Below the pieces are notes generated by a model that worked only from the letters and a program-made list of their open reading frames with translations, was not told the origin of the DNA and searched no databases. Position numbers and translations under genes: made by a program. Source: Labyrinthula sp. Ha (taxonomy: Eukaryota > Sar > Bigyra > Labyrinthulida > Labyrinthulaceae). Taken from it: DNA of 64,000 nucleotides. Shown piece after piece: positions 47,045 through 57,185 of this stretch. Numbering within the stretch: the first letter of the stretch is position 1; each line of letters opens with the position of its first letter. The DNA lies in contig JAALGZ010000002.1 of NCBI GenBank assembly GCA_015227615.1, positions 2,604,001 to 2,668,000 of the forward strand, read 5' to 3'.

Positions 47045-47104
47045 TATCCTCTATTTCCAAAAAACTGCCAATAAAGTTTTGCAGTTTTCCTTCACATAAG
47101 ATAT
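47045..47104 (-). promoter_or_regulatory. SECIS element candidate (selenocysteine insertion, 3' UTR)
   Basis: On the minus strand, about 46 nt after the peroxidase stop, the RNA can fold as a type I SECIS. The 5' core is GUGA, followed by 11 nt including the upper stem strand AAAACUGC. An apical loop then begins AAAACUUUAUUG, the pairing strand is GCAGUUUU, and the 3' core is GGAA, fitting the known RUGA / AA / KGAW pattern. The lower helix is UAUCUUAU with AUAGAGGAUA, nearly fully paired. Spacing of 11 nt from the core to the unpaired adenines is what the family requires. Together with the in-frame UGA at the peroxidase active site this is strong, though a covariance search was not run. Confidence 0.75.
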
Positions 47105-47149
47105 TTCCATCTGCATCCGTCAACTCTTCATGATCCTCCTTTAAGTCAA

Positions 47150-47779
47150 TTAACCAGCAGTTGCTTGATTTGAACTAATAGCATTACTATTCAACAAAAG
47201 CTCTTTCAAAAGTTCCAAAATTTTTGGTTCCATTGATGCAACGCTTTCTTTAGGTTCAAACCTATATCGAACTTTTCCCTTTCCATCTACAAGAAATTTA
47301 GTAAAGTTCCATTCAATTTCTCCATGATCTAATGGGCCTTGTTTTTCTTTCTTCAACCAACCCCAAATTGGATCCGAGTTTTCTCCATTCACATCTATTT
47401 TTTTGAACATCTGAAACTTCACGCCATATTTGTTCACAAACTCTCTGATCTCTTCTTTCGTTCCTGGTTCTTCGCTTGCAAATTGGTTGCAAGGAAACGC
47501 GAGAATTTCCAATCCTTGTGCTCGAAATTTATCGTATGCGGACACTAGTTGCTTGTAACCAGCATCCGTCAAACCTCACTTGGAAGCTACGTTTATCAAA
47601 AGGCAGACCTTGTTCTTGTATCTTTTGAAATCAATCTCTTCTGTTTCTTCAAGGTTATTTAACTTGAAACTGTAGAAAGATCTGGATATGAAAGTCTGAA
47701 AAAGGATATACGGAAAAGCTTCTGCGGATTCATGCATATTTTTTCTCTCACCACTCATCTGGTTTGATGATTCAGCCAT
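47150..47779 (-). CDS. GPx: Selenocysteine glutathione peroxidase (GPX4-like)
   Basis: A 209-residue peroxidase read through one in-frame UGA at 47576-47578, which encodes selenocysteine 68 in VASK-U-GLTDAGY, the family's catalytic site. Other landmarks are LAFPCNQF (93-100), EPG (104-106), PIWGWLK (137-143) and WNFTKFLVD (157-165), whose Trp157 and Asn158 belong to the catalytic tetrad. It lacks the tetramer loop of GPX1 types, as in GPX4 and plant enzymes, which reduce lipid and other hydroperoxides with glutathione or thioredoxin. Oddly the tetrad Gln (FxxQEPG) is Glu103 here (FASEEPG). The ATG at 47779 follows a short A-rich context; about 30 residues precede the conserved SFYSF, with no clear targeting peptide. 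A SECIS-like hairpin lies just downstream. An ordinary broken Cys enzyme is unlikely given the hairpin and the otherwise open frame. Confidence 0.9.
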
Positions 47780-50700
47780 TTAAAATTCTGGGCTATTTTT
47801 TGTATCGCTCCTTTTCTATTCGGTTAACTAAGTTAAACCGGATTAAACCAGATGAAATATTATCTCTAATCTTATGAAAGCAATTATTGAAACTTCCCAA
47901 AATTAAAATATAAAACTATATACAACTTTAGTAGAAGACTTTCACAAAAGACATTCTTTTCAATCCAAAGAAACAAACAAAAAAAACTTAAGTGTTAACT
48001 CGATACATTGTTTAGTACCCATTTAATTTAGAGAGCTAAGTTTCAGCAACTTAAATTCTTTAAGTATATCCAAGCAGAATCCATTGATCCCCTTTGTGTC
48101 TAGCTATTATGGTTTGTGTTTGATTTCTCTACTCATGTATTGTTTAATACCCTTAGTATCCCTATATATAGTTATTTTCCACTAAGATGGTTAAAAAGAG
48201 CTGTTTTCAAGACGAGGAAAACATATGTATCCAACTTAGGAGGTGGCACCAGTGTTCTACGCAGCCACAACTTCTTTGTCCCAGGAGTGTATTCTAGTCG
48301 TTCATTCACATCCCTCGTTGTATTTTCCTTGTTGCAGGCATAATGCGAACTCGATTACAGTGACAGAGTGAGGTGAATTCCTTGGCCTGGAAAGACTAGA
48401 TTCCATCCGTAAAGAGGTTTTCCTTTGGAAGCTAGCTCTATTCGAGTTGATGCTGATATAACTTTACTCAAAATAAATTTTCATAATTTCGAGGAGATGA
48501 GTGGAAATTGCCTGTGACCCTACCATTGCTCATTTCCTACAGTCTTAGATTAGAAAATGCTGGAAATAACCAGTTTTACCAGCACGAGGAGAAAAAAGTA
48601 CATTGTAGCAATTAATTAGAGTAACTATTAATATAGCTGCGGGTGATGGAGTGTTTTTAATAGAGCCTTAGTAATTAAGTACATCCGATAAGATTTCAAG
48701 GTAGCCCTAAATTTCTAGTGATACTATTGCTCTATGTAGTGACCTTATTCAGTTTAAAGTTGAAAGGGTTGTTACTTGACTCTTTGACACCTTAATTATT
48801 CATTCAGTACTAGTATTTGACTCGTAGCAAAAGATATTTTTCTTGGGGTAGAATAAGACTAAATAATGATAGTATTAAGATGTGGCTCCGCTGATCATTA
48901 AGCAATTTGAGTTCGGATGTGATTACTGCAGTTAAGACTTAGGAGATTAACTGTTGTAGAAGTAAGATGCATTCAAGTATTTGATTGTGTCAAAACCGCC
49001 CAAAAGGCACATATCTCAACTATACTAGCTTCGATGGGCTATTATACCAGGGTCATTGAATAACATTTCGTTCAAGAATATTTGTAGCATATTTTAAGTA
49101 ATCATGAACGCTCATTATATACCATTTCGATGGTCAAGGTATAAGTTTTTAATTTAAACCCCCATGATTTTCAATATTATGAGAAAACTCAAAGTAATAG
49201 ATTGCAGAAAGTAGAAAACACTTTACAAAAATATTGGTACAGTTATAAAAAACTATCAGAAAAGGATCTTAAGCATTAAACATGTATTCAAATTTGTCTC
49301 AAAAGGACATAACGAAAAAAAATTACTGCTTAGTTTCAGAAACATTTGCTCAAGAGTAGCATGACAAGAAACCATTTCTTACTAAAAAATAGATGTCATG
49401 TATATATAATGAAAAGAATAAGCAAAGTTGATAAAACTGAGAGAATACAAACTATACACAATCGATAAGATTGATTGAAGTTTCTCTTAATAATGAGAAA
49501 ACTTATAAGAAGAAGAAGAAGAGGAATCTGCTCTATTGTTTCGCGGAACAAGAATCAACTGTTAAAACGTTACATTGAGCTATTCTGTGATTTAACAGGT
49601 ATGTTCTCCTCACACTAAATTTCTCTATGTCTAAGCTGTAATTTTAATAGTGGCATAATTTGATTTAAGTAACAATTATTAAAATCAACAAAATAAAGGA
49701 ATTCTGAGTTTTCGAAAATTTACCTGAATCCTTGTAGAAAAGTATCAGGTCTTTCCCTTGTGCAACACTAAAAATCATGAGATGCTAACATTTTCCCACA
49801 ATTTTGAGTTAGTTTGCTTCTAGTTTGGTGATAATAGCCATTAGCTGAATATAAATTGATTGAGTGGATATAGGTATTTAAGTAAAAAAAGATATTGCAA
49901 TCATAAATCTATTTTCTTGTGAATAGATGCTGTTTTTTTGAATGTTAGTATCTGTAACATTAGAAAGCAAACAACTGACATGGCACAAAGAAGCAACATA
50001 GTTAAAACAGATATTTCCGGGGAAGAAGAGAAAGTATTCCAGTTGTTTCTCAGAAAAAAATATTGATCTAGTGTTCATTAACATCTGGGCTTCCCAACCA
50101 TATGAAAGGTGCAAATACAAGCACTCTTACTAAATCGTGTTAACCTTCATCAATGCAAACCTTTACACTAATTAATACTACCCGTAAACTCCTGCCCTAA
50201 AAATATGTATTAGCACAAGATCTTGTGACTAGAAGACAAAGAGGCGAAAGTTAACCTGAGTTACAATACATAAAATGAATGGTTTGTCTAATAAAATTTA
50301 CCATGTTGCACTGACGTAGTGATCTCTCTGTGTCAAGAACCCCATTAAGATGTAGCTGAAATTTTTAGAGTAAGCGTCAAAATTCCATCTCTTAGAAGTA
50401 GATCTAATGGAGTGCTATCGCCTAAAATATCACTTGAACAAAATAGTAAAATCCCAGCGAGCAAGACCCCCTCCCAAAACTACCAGGGAGAGCTATGCAA
50501 ATTTATATAGTACATGGGAAAGATTATCAAATGAATACATTAGGAAAGAGCCTCGGAAAGCAACTAAACGCTGCAGAAAGTCAGAAAACCTTCATTGATA
50601 TAATGCTACCTTGTAAATACTCGATCACAATACCTTATTTCAGGAAAGGGTGCTAGGAAAAACTAAGACCAGGAATAAGATTGGAAAAAAAGGCAATCTT

Positions 50701-52774
50701 TCCCATCTAGAAAGATTGAGCATGTCAAGGAGAAAAAACTATAGATGACAATCTACGAAATCGAAAGAACATTTTAACACTCTGAATAGGAAACCACTGT
50801 ATAATCTTCCAAGTAGATTTCATTCAACTCAAATACTATCTAGCGAGACAATTTAAATTAAGTATTGTCAGTAAATAGAAGTAAGGAGCTTCCGCTATCA
50901 TGAATCATCTGCGAAATCTTCATTGACCACGCATTTCTATGTTCATCTTCATATGGAGTTATTAGTTGACTTCATTGAGTTTCACAATACTTCCTTGTTC
51001 ACTTCATTTACCTAACCTAATTAGCTATAACAATACTTATTCCAAATAATCTGAGATGATGACTATTGCCCTTTTCAGGACAATTCTGCTAATGGATGTG
51101 GGTTGAATAATGCTGCAAAAGCTCATAAATCATGATGGTGCTAGTAGATCTTTTATTTGTTTGACCGTAGAGAATGTGTAAAAGACCACAAGACTCATTG
51201 CATTAGGTTTTACGACTCGTGTGACATTGCCATGAAACTTCTAGTAACCACAAACTAATTAATTAAGCTAAAGCATACGAGATCAATTTTTACCAGGCCT
51301 ATTTCTCGTGTCATGTGCTTTTACTAATAGTAACCTTAATCATACTATTAAATGCAGTCTTCGTCTATCTTTATTTATGGGTCACTGGCAAAGTGATCAG
51401 TTATTCTAGTCTCTTAACATGTTACCAGAAGTTAACCATAAATACTTTCTAAGATTCCTTTGTTAGTGAGCGAGCAGAACATGCACAGGTGTTAACCACT
51501 ATTAATATTTGTTTCCTACTGGTAGATAAGATGAAGCTTTTGAAAATTGATTGAGTTTACCTCTTTAACTATTACATCTGTTCACAGGGGTGTTTTAAAC
51601 AGTTTGTTGTTAGGTAGAAATAAATCTTAATAAGGATGGATATGTGTCTTGCTTCTTTGAAAATTTTTTTTTTCTGCAGATCCTGTTGGTTCACGACAGT
51701 TGGCGTGTATCTGGGCGATAAAGTCTTCATGTGCAAATTGTAGTTCGGAGAGACTAAGTTCTTTAGACACTTAGAAGTGTTGAACTATTTATGCCAAAAT
51801 GTATGAATTTATGGTAAAAATGTTGTTATAAAATGTGGACTGTATTTTCATATTCTGAATATATCTTTCCAGCGAGTTTGGAAGAATTTCGTTAACGTTA
51901 CATCTTTGAATTTAAAAACCAAAGCTAATAACATTCTATGAAATTGAGTTTACATTCAACTTTGGCAAGAGTTATGCTCCATACACCTTCCCTACTAAAA
52001 AATCCTGGAATTATTTTCTTACCTACTATGTTCTTATCATATTACTGTCACAAAATAATATGATGCTTCATGAGAGTTCACGCACCCATTTTCATTCGCT
52101 TCTTCAATTGTCTGAGAAGTTAGGTCCTTCGAAAAACAAAGTTAAAAAATTAAACATGATATTATTTAGCGCATAGCGTGATTCTTAAAGGAGACCTTTA
52201 ACATAGTGATCATTCTTCCCTTTTGTGCTAATTCTTCTTACAGATACTGTTCTTGCTGATGATAAGCAGTTGTCACAATGCTCAACTACGCCATAATTTG
52301 CCTGGAACTTTGTTAAAGCAATAGATTTTATTTTATAGAAAGCACAAACTCATGATGCAACTTGATATTAGTAGTTTCTAGTTACATCGTGAACTCTAAC
52401 TAGACCTATTTGCTAGACGAAGCATTTCAATTCACGCTATCAAATGAACTACAACTGTAAATCTTAAAATTGACGTATAATGTGTAACATATTGGATCTT
52501 AAACAAATATTGTTGTTACCCTTCCACGTTCGTGGATGTGCTTTCGCTAAAACCTTTTTCGGTGGAAATGACAATCGCGTCTACAAGCAGCAGCACCGTT
52601 TCTACAGAAACCTAATTCGCTTTACTCCGAGTTCTGGATTAGGATCTTCTTTTCTCTCTGGATTTTAATTTCCATGTGCCGAAAGCAGAACCATTTGCCA
52701 AATAGGCCAGAACGATATCTTGTTCCTATGGTTTGATACTTACTACTCTGCGACTCGTATTGTTCCCTTTATAT
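47780..52774. other. Intergenic region
   Basis: About 5 kb without a recognisable gene. Frames are short; the best with an ATG is 63 codons at 50407, basic and without motifs. A (AGA)n run lies near 49510. No RNA gene or intact mobile element was seen. Confidence 0.6.
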
Positions 52775-52900
52775 TTGGCGTGTTTAACGAGAGAGTCTTA
52801 ACGAGAGTTTCTCGAAAAGAGCTCTCTCGTTATCTCGCTAAACAAATATTTAGGTAAAATCCTTCTCGAGAAGCTTTTGTTATCTCGATAAACACGCCTA
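52775..52900. mobile_element. 126-bp hAT-type MITE with 8-bp target duplication
   Basis: The ends are imperfect inverted repeats: TTGGCGTGTTTAACGAGA on the left and, inverted, TAGGCGTGTTTATCGAGA on the right, matching at 16 of 18 positions. The element is flanked on both sides by CTTTATAT (52767-52774 and 52901-52908), a perfect 8-bp duplication as made by hAT transposases. It has no coding capacity, and its interior is rich in CTCG/CGAG strings that can fold back. A truncated relative lies at 14465-14504. It ends 138 bp before the ATG of the tetraspanin-like gene, so it sits in that gene's presumed promoter. Confidence 0.88.
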
Positions 52901-53038
52901 CTTTATATTGTACCATAAACCCCAATAATCCATACTAATCTGCGATTTTCCCAAAATATATTGCATATTGCACAATAGATCAAACCGAAAACATCTCACT
53001 GCAGAGCTAAGAAACCGTATTCTCTTTCCTCACCCTCA

Positions 53039-54091
53039 ATGAACAGAAACGATCCTCTTGCAAATCTTAATTTGGACTATGAAGCACCTGCTGATGCTGA
53101 GACAATTTCCCTTCTCAAAAAAATCTACATTGCGCTTTATCTTTCCTCGTTTCTCCTGTTGTTTTCATACTCAATTCAATTAATCATACTTGTCCTAACC
53201 GCTACTGATAGTACATCTGACGAACTCTTCCTTGGATACAGTATTGCTCCTGTCTTCATCTTGGCACTATATACTTTCTCTCTCGTTGTTGGAATCTTAA
53301 TCAACTGTTTGGCAGGATGCTCTGCCTTACGCAAAGCTCGAGAACTCCTTGTTTTTGCTTTTTTTTCACACTTTATCTTTTTGCCTGTTATGTTGGCAGC
53401 ATTTGTCATCCTTCTTCTTCGTGGAAATGGAGTAGTTGTTTTAGAGGGTCAAAATGAAATATCTTCAGCAGAGTTTTTCAACCCCGAAGTTTCTTTTGAT
53501 GAGTTCTCAATACCAGTTGTTGAAGAAATAGTCAAATTTACACAAGATGATGACAACGCAGAAACTTGGTTAGATATCCAGTTCAAGTTCAATGACTGCT
53601 GTGGACTTAATTTAGTTTCTTTGTATGCTGATCAAGTGTTTGGTTTAAATGATTTTGACAGAAGTAAACTTCTTTCTTCACAACAATGTCAAGGAGCAGT
53701 AGGTGCTGCCATAGATAGTTTCCTGGATATTAATCCCGTGTTTAATGATGACACAGCAGATGATATTGAAGAAGCTGCTGAGGCAGATGCAATTTTGGGT
53801 GATCCAAATTTCTTTTGCGAAAGATTCCTTGCCAATGATTTGAAAGCTGTTGCGCAAAGTGTTGCTGTTGGATTAGGTGTGAGCTTGTTTTTGCAGGTTG
53901 CAGCAGTTACTTGTGTTGGATTGTTGATTTATAGCTACGAAGAGAAATATGGGGGATTAAAACCTACAGAAGCTGATTTAGCAGCACGAGCAAGAGTGGA
54001 AAATACAGTTGTTGCAAAAGCTGGATTTGGAACACGAACTGCGTCATTAAATCGAGTTGTCACTAGAGGTAGTAGACCTTTAAAATTTTAG
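53039..54091 (+). CDS. Tetraspanin-like four-helix membrane protein
   Basis: 350 residues with the tetraspanin layout. Helices lie at about 28-54, 68-92, 103-127 and 272-298, with a short first loop and a large second loop (about 130-270) between helices 3 and 4. That loop has the CCG motif (FNDCCGL, Cys187-Cys188) plus Cys217 and Cys260, the four cysteines expected for two disulfides. The loop is long and acidic, with DDTADDIEEAAEAD before the last cysteine. The C-terminal tail is about 50 residues and basic (RGSRPLKF). Tetraspanins organise membrane microdomains and partner proteins at the plasma membrane or endosomes. The ATG follows a pyrimidine-rich leader (CTCTTTCCTCACCCTCA) with a MITE further upstream. 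The sequence is divergent, so a tetraspanin-like relative outside the classic families is also possible. Confidence 0.8.
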   Translation: MNRNDPLANLNLDYEAPADAETISLLKKIYIALYLSSFLLLFSYSIQLIILVLTATDSTSDELFLGYSIAPVFILALYTFSLVVGILINCLAGCSALRKARELLVFAFFSHFIFLPVMLAAFVILLLRGNGVVVLEGQNEISSAEFFNPEVSFDEFSIPVVEEIVKFTQDDDNAETWLDIQFKFNDCCGLNLVSLYADQVFGLNDFDRSKLLSSQQCQGAVGAAIDSFLDINPVFNDDTADDIEEAAEADAILGDPNFFCERFLANDLKAVAQSVAVGLGVSLFLQVAAVTCVGLLIYSYEEKYGGLKPTEADLAARARVENTVVAKAGFGTRTASLNRVVTRGSRPLKF

Positions 54092-54557
54092 AAGGTGCCT
54101 TAAGAATATTGATTTCCAGTTAGCTTAAAGAACATAGGGTGCTAAATTAATTCTCGCTTCTTGATTTTCTGTGTTTGTTTTTTTTGTGAGAACCCAACGT
54201 TTCATGCAAAGAGAGCAGCTACTTTAAGAATATTAATGTCTAAAAGAGTATTTTCTGTTTTAGATTTCTTCTTAATTTTGTTTAGTTCACTTTCTTTATA
54301 TTCCTCTTTTTGTCTATTTTTGTGGATATTAAGTTAGTGCTTCTTACGATTTACATTCTGCGTAATTCTCGTTCTACATCAAGTAACACTGTAGATGAGA
54401 GTTTTGATCCCATTGTGAAAATTCTGATGTTTTGAAAGTCCATCTCTCTAACTGAATGACTGCGCGTATTGTGTTCACTTGTAAGGTTTCTTCTTATATA
54501 GCCCCAAGTGCCTCTATAACTTACTTTTCTCAATGAAACCTTTCTTGCACAATTTCC

Positions 54558-54575
54558 ACAGGAAATTATTCCTGT
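54558..54575. other. Small hairpin 3' of the tetraspanin-like gene
   Basis: ACAGGAA-ATTA-TTCCTGT forms a perfect 7-bp stem with a 4-nt loop, about 470 bp after the stop codon. It may be a 3' processing or regulatory structure or simply chance. Confidence 0.3.
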
Positions 54576-54709
54576 TGTGTTCTTTCATGTGCCTTCACAG
54601 CACAAGCTTAGAATCAAAAACTATTTTATAAACATTTTATAAGCTCTTTAACTCTACAGATCTATTTCTTCTTCGAGGTGAAACTGTTCCTTCTTAGAAG
54701 GTTGGGGAA

Positions 54710-54853
54710 ATGAGTTCAACCCTTTGTGAACTTACTGGAAAACAAGTAGAAACAGGATACAGACGAAGCCCTTGGTTTATTTTAGAGAAAGTAAGTTCTG
54801 AGAGTGAAAGTTCTAAGTTAAAAGTTATGTTTCTCTGGTTTCTTTTATCTTAG
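54710..54853 (+). CDS. Candidate short first exon with a canonical intron
   Basis: An ATG at 54710 opens 27 codons (MSSTLCELTGKQVETGYRRS, then PWFILEK) that end at a textbook donor, AAA/GTAAGT (54791). Sixty-three bases later stands a textbook acceptor with a pyrimidine tract (TTTCTTTTATCTTAG, ending 54853). Read across this junction the frame closes after four more codons, so the product would be only about 31 residues. Another acceptor could extend it slightly. The composition looks like real protein, but the shortness makes this a candidate only: a tiny gene, a partial gene or a relic. No family recognised. If real it is the clearest intron in the window. Confidence 0.3.
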   Translation: MSSTLCELTGKQVETGYRRSPWFILEKVSSESESSKLKVMFLWFLLS

Positions 54854-57185
54854 GTATTATTCACATAGTGTTCTTTTTGGACACGCTGGTTCAAAAAGCG
54901 CACACCGCAATAAAACAAACCGGACCAAATTTTGGGCGAAAAAGCCTTGACTATTATAAAGGATAACAAAGCATTGAGCAATGTTTTGCTTAAGAATTAA
55001 CTCTTCTCAAATAAGCCTTCGGCCATCTTTTCGTGAAGAAATGTACCTATTTGCACAAAGGCTTTGCTTTAATGATAAGATTCCGGACGTATTAGAAAGG
55101 AAAATAAAGATTATGATGGAATGACGGAGATGTGTCATATAATAAGTTTGAATTTTGCACCCATAAAAATGTGTGGAAGCTGTTTCAAAGGACTAAATGG
55201 AACAAATCTGTTTTGTTTTCATTTGAAGAATTATATTAGGTACAGAAAAGACAGGATTGGTTCAGTCTGTTTTCAGGAAGAGTTGACCCATTAGAGCATT
55301 TGTTTAAAAAATACTTGCATATTTAATTTAGGTAGCTTTTAGGTATCTTAAATTGGAGAACTGAACTACTAAGGAGATTCTTGAAGGTATTTGCCAGTGT
55401 ACCACCGGTAAGCAACAGCTATCGCTTAAGAAATGCAAGGTTTTTCCGGCCCAAAAAGAATGTGTTAGCAACTCCTATATCTAAAGACCTAAGTAGGTAC
55501 GTTTTTCAAGCTTTATTAATGCATAGAAATTTGTGATAAAATTGCCTATAATTATTTGTGTAAAATACTAGTTTGTTCAAATCACTTCATTGAGGTTGAC
55601 AGAATTAATGGAAAATCTTTAACCTTCTTTATATTAAGTGACAAGATATTCAAAAGTACTTAGGAATTCTTTTCTGTGTAGAGTTAAACTTTTGAATTAA
55701 CCAAATTTGATTTCCATCATATTTGGATGTTTAATTACTGTATTTTTTTTTCTGTGGCTCTGCTTATTAGTTGCCTAAGCTACAAAAAGACCTGTCCCAT
55801 CTGTCCTTTTCAAAAGTTGAAATTGTTTTCCCATATTCAGGAAGGAGATTGATATATCCCGATAAGATTTTTCATATGAGCTTTTAGATACTGGGAAATA
55901 GAAAAATTCCTCTGTACTAAGCGAATATGAAGCAAAGACATACTTTAATTAGCATAAGTGGAGAGAGCAAATACCTATAATCAATAGTTTGTTTACGTCA
56001 ACTAATGTTTCAATTTGTTCATAAAAGAAACCAGGGAAGAGATTTCTTAGTGCAGGCTATATTTTCTATGAATAAATGATTGTTTAATCAAGAATAAAAC
56101 TTAGTAGGAGCTCACCCAACAGTGGGAAATACTCGGGAATACTCTTAAGTTAACACAATTTCGGTCATGAAACCAAATAAGTTAGAAAGAAGTTGCTTTG
56201 AGAAATAGAGCATAAAGTCCTAGTTAGAAATGATAGATCTAATAGAGAAAAGCTATATTCCTGTGTTAGACATGGGTCGGTGATTACTTAAAAACAATAC
56301 TTAAATATATTGAAGAATAACTTATCTTTCATATAATACACCCACCTTTGGCAGACGGTGAAATTTATGGAATGGTTCGCTGCTCATCTCTGTATAAATC
56401 TTGAAAAAATAATCTGGAGAAGGTATTGCCATAATTTCTTAAAAATAGGCTATAGCAAACATAAGCACAACTTAATCTGCAAATCCTTCTGAAGAGGAGA
56501 GAAGCTATAATCTTTCTAAATAAGATGAAAGGGATTAACTGTCCATATGTCTGTTAATGAAGGAGAGCAAACTGCTTGGATTAGACCATCACTAAGAAAA
56601 GCGTCTAAATTTTTTGGGCTTAGAATTTACATTATCATTGCTTTATGTTTGACGCAGATTATTGGATTAATTCTTTTTCTTTGATCTGGGATCATCGTAG
56701 TGCAAACTAGAATGCTATCCATATAACCTAATCCAAAGGAAAACACCCAACTCCAAAGAAGCCCTAAGTCAAAATATCAAGTTTTCAGTACTAACTCTAA
56801 GCTGTAGAAAAACCTGCTATCTAAGCAAGCACTATGAAATGAAGTTTGGCAAAAAATTCCCTAGACTCGACGTCATTTTGTACAGACAGGTATGCAGTCT
56901 ATATTGACTAAACCACTTGATCACTGTGCTCTTTATGCATCAAACCATCCAAGAGACCTGTAGAATGAGTAAACCAAATTTGTAAACCCCTCGCTTTAGT
57001 TTCCTTAAAGAACAAACATTCTTTCACCCCCAGTACAAAACTCTGAATTCTACTTGCCCAAAATATTTCAAATTGCACATCTAAACAGAATTTAACGGTT
57101 ACATAACAGCTCCTTAATCCCGGAAAGCAATCAACCGTTGAAAAAACGGGACAAACTAACTCCTAACAAAATATAAAACACAATC
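54854..57185. other. Intergenic region
   Basis: No gene recognised. Just before the next gene is a leader rich in A and C, with AAAAAACGGGACAAACT at about 57142-57158, some 30 bp before the ATG; a similar AAACAAACCGGACCAAA string occurs near 54914. Whether these are promoter elements cannot be told from this window. Confidence 0.5.

Noticed and set aside
47576-47779. Reading the N-terminal part of the peroxidase as a separate 67-residue gene
   Set aside because: The stop is the UGA at the catalytic selenocysteine position, the frame continues with the rest of the enzyme, and a SECIS-like hairpin follows.
50407-50598. 63-codon basic frame with ATG
   Set aside because: It is too short to stand out from chance, has no motif and no neighbouring exon.
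54351-54585. Minus-strand open frame of about 78 codons beside the tetraspanin-like gene
   Set aside because: It begins without ATG and its length is expected by chance; the protein looks plausible, but no family or splice signals support it.
36255-57158. Recurrent A-rich plus CGGGGACA/CGGGACAA strings near genes (about 36260, 43829, 46439, 57147)
   Set aside because: Distance and strand relative to the genes are inconsistent, so a shared promoter element cannot be claimed.
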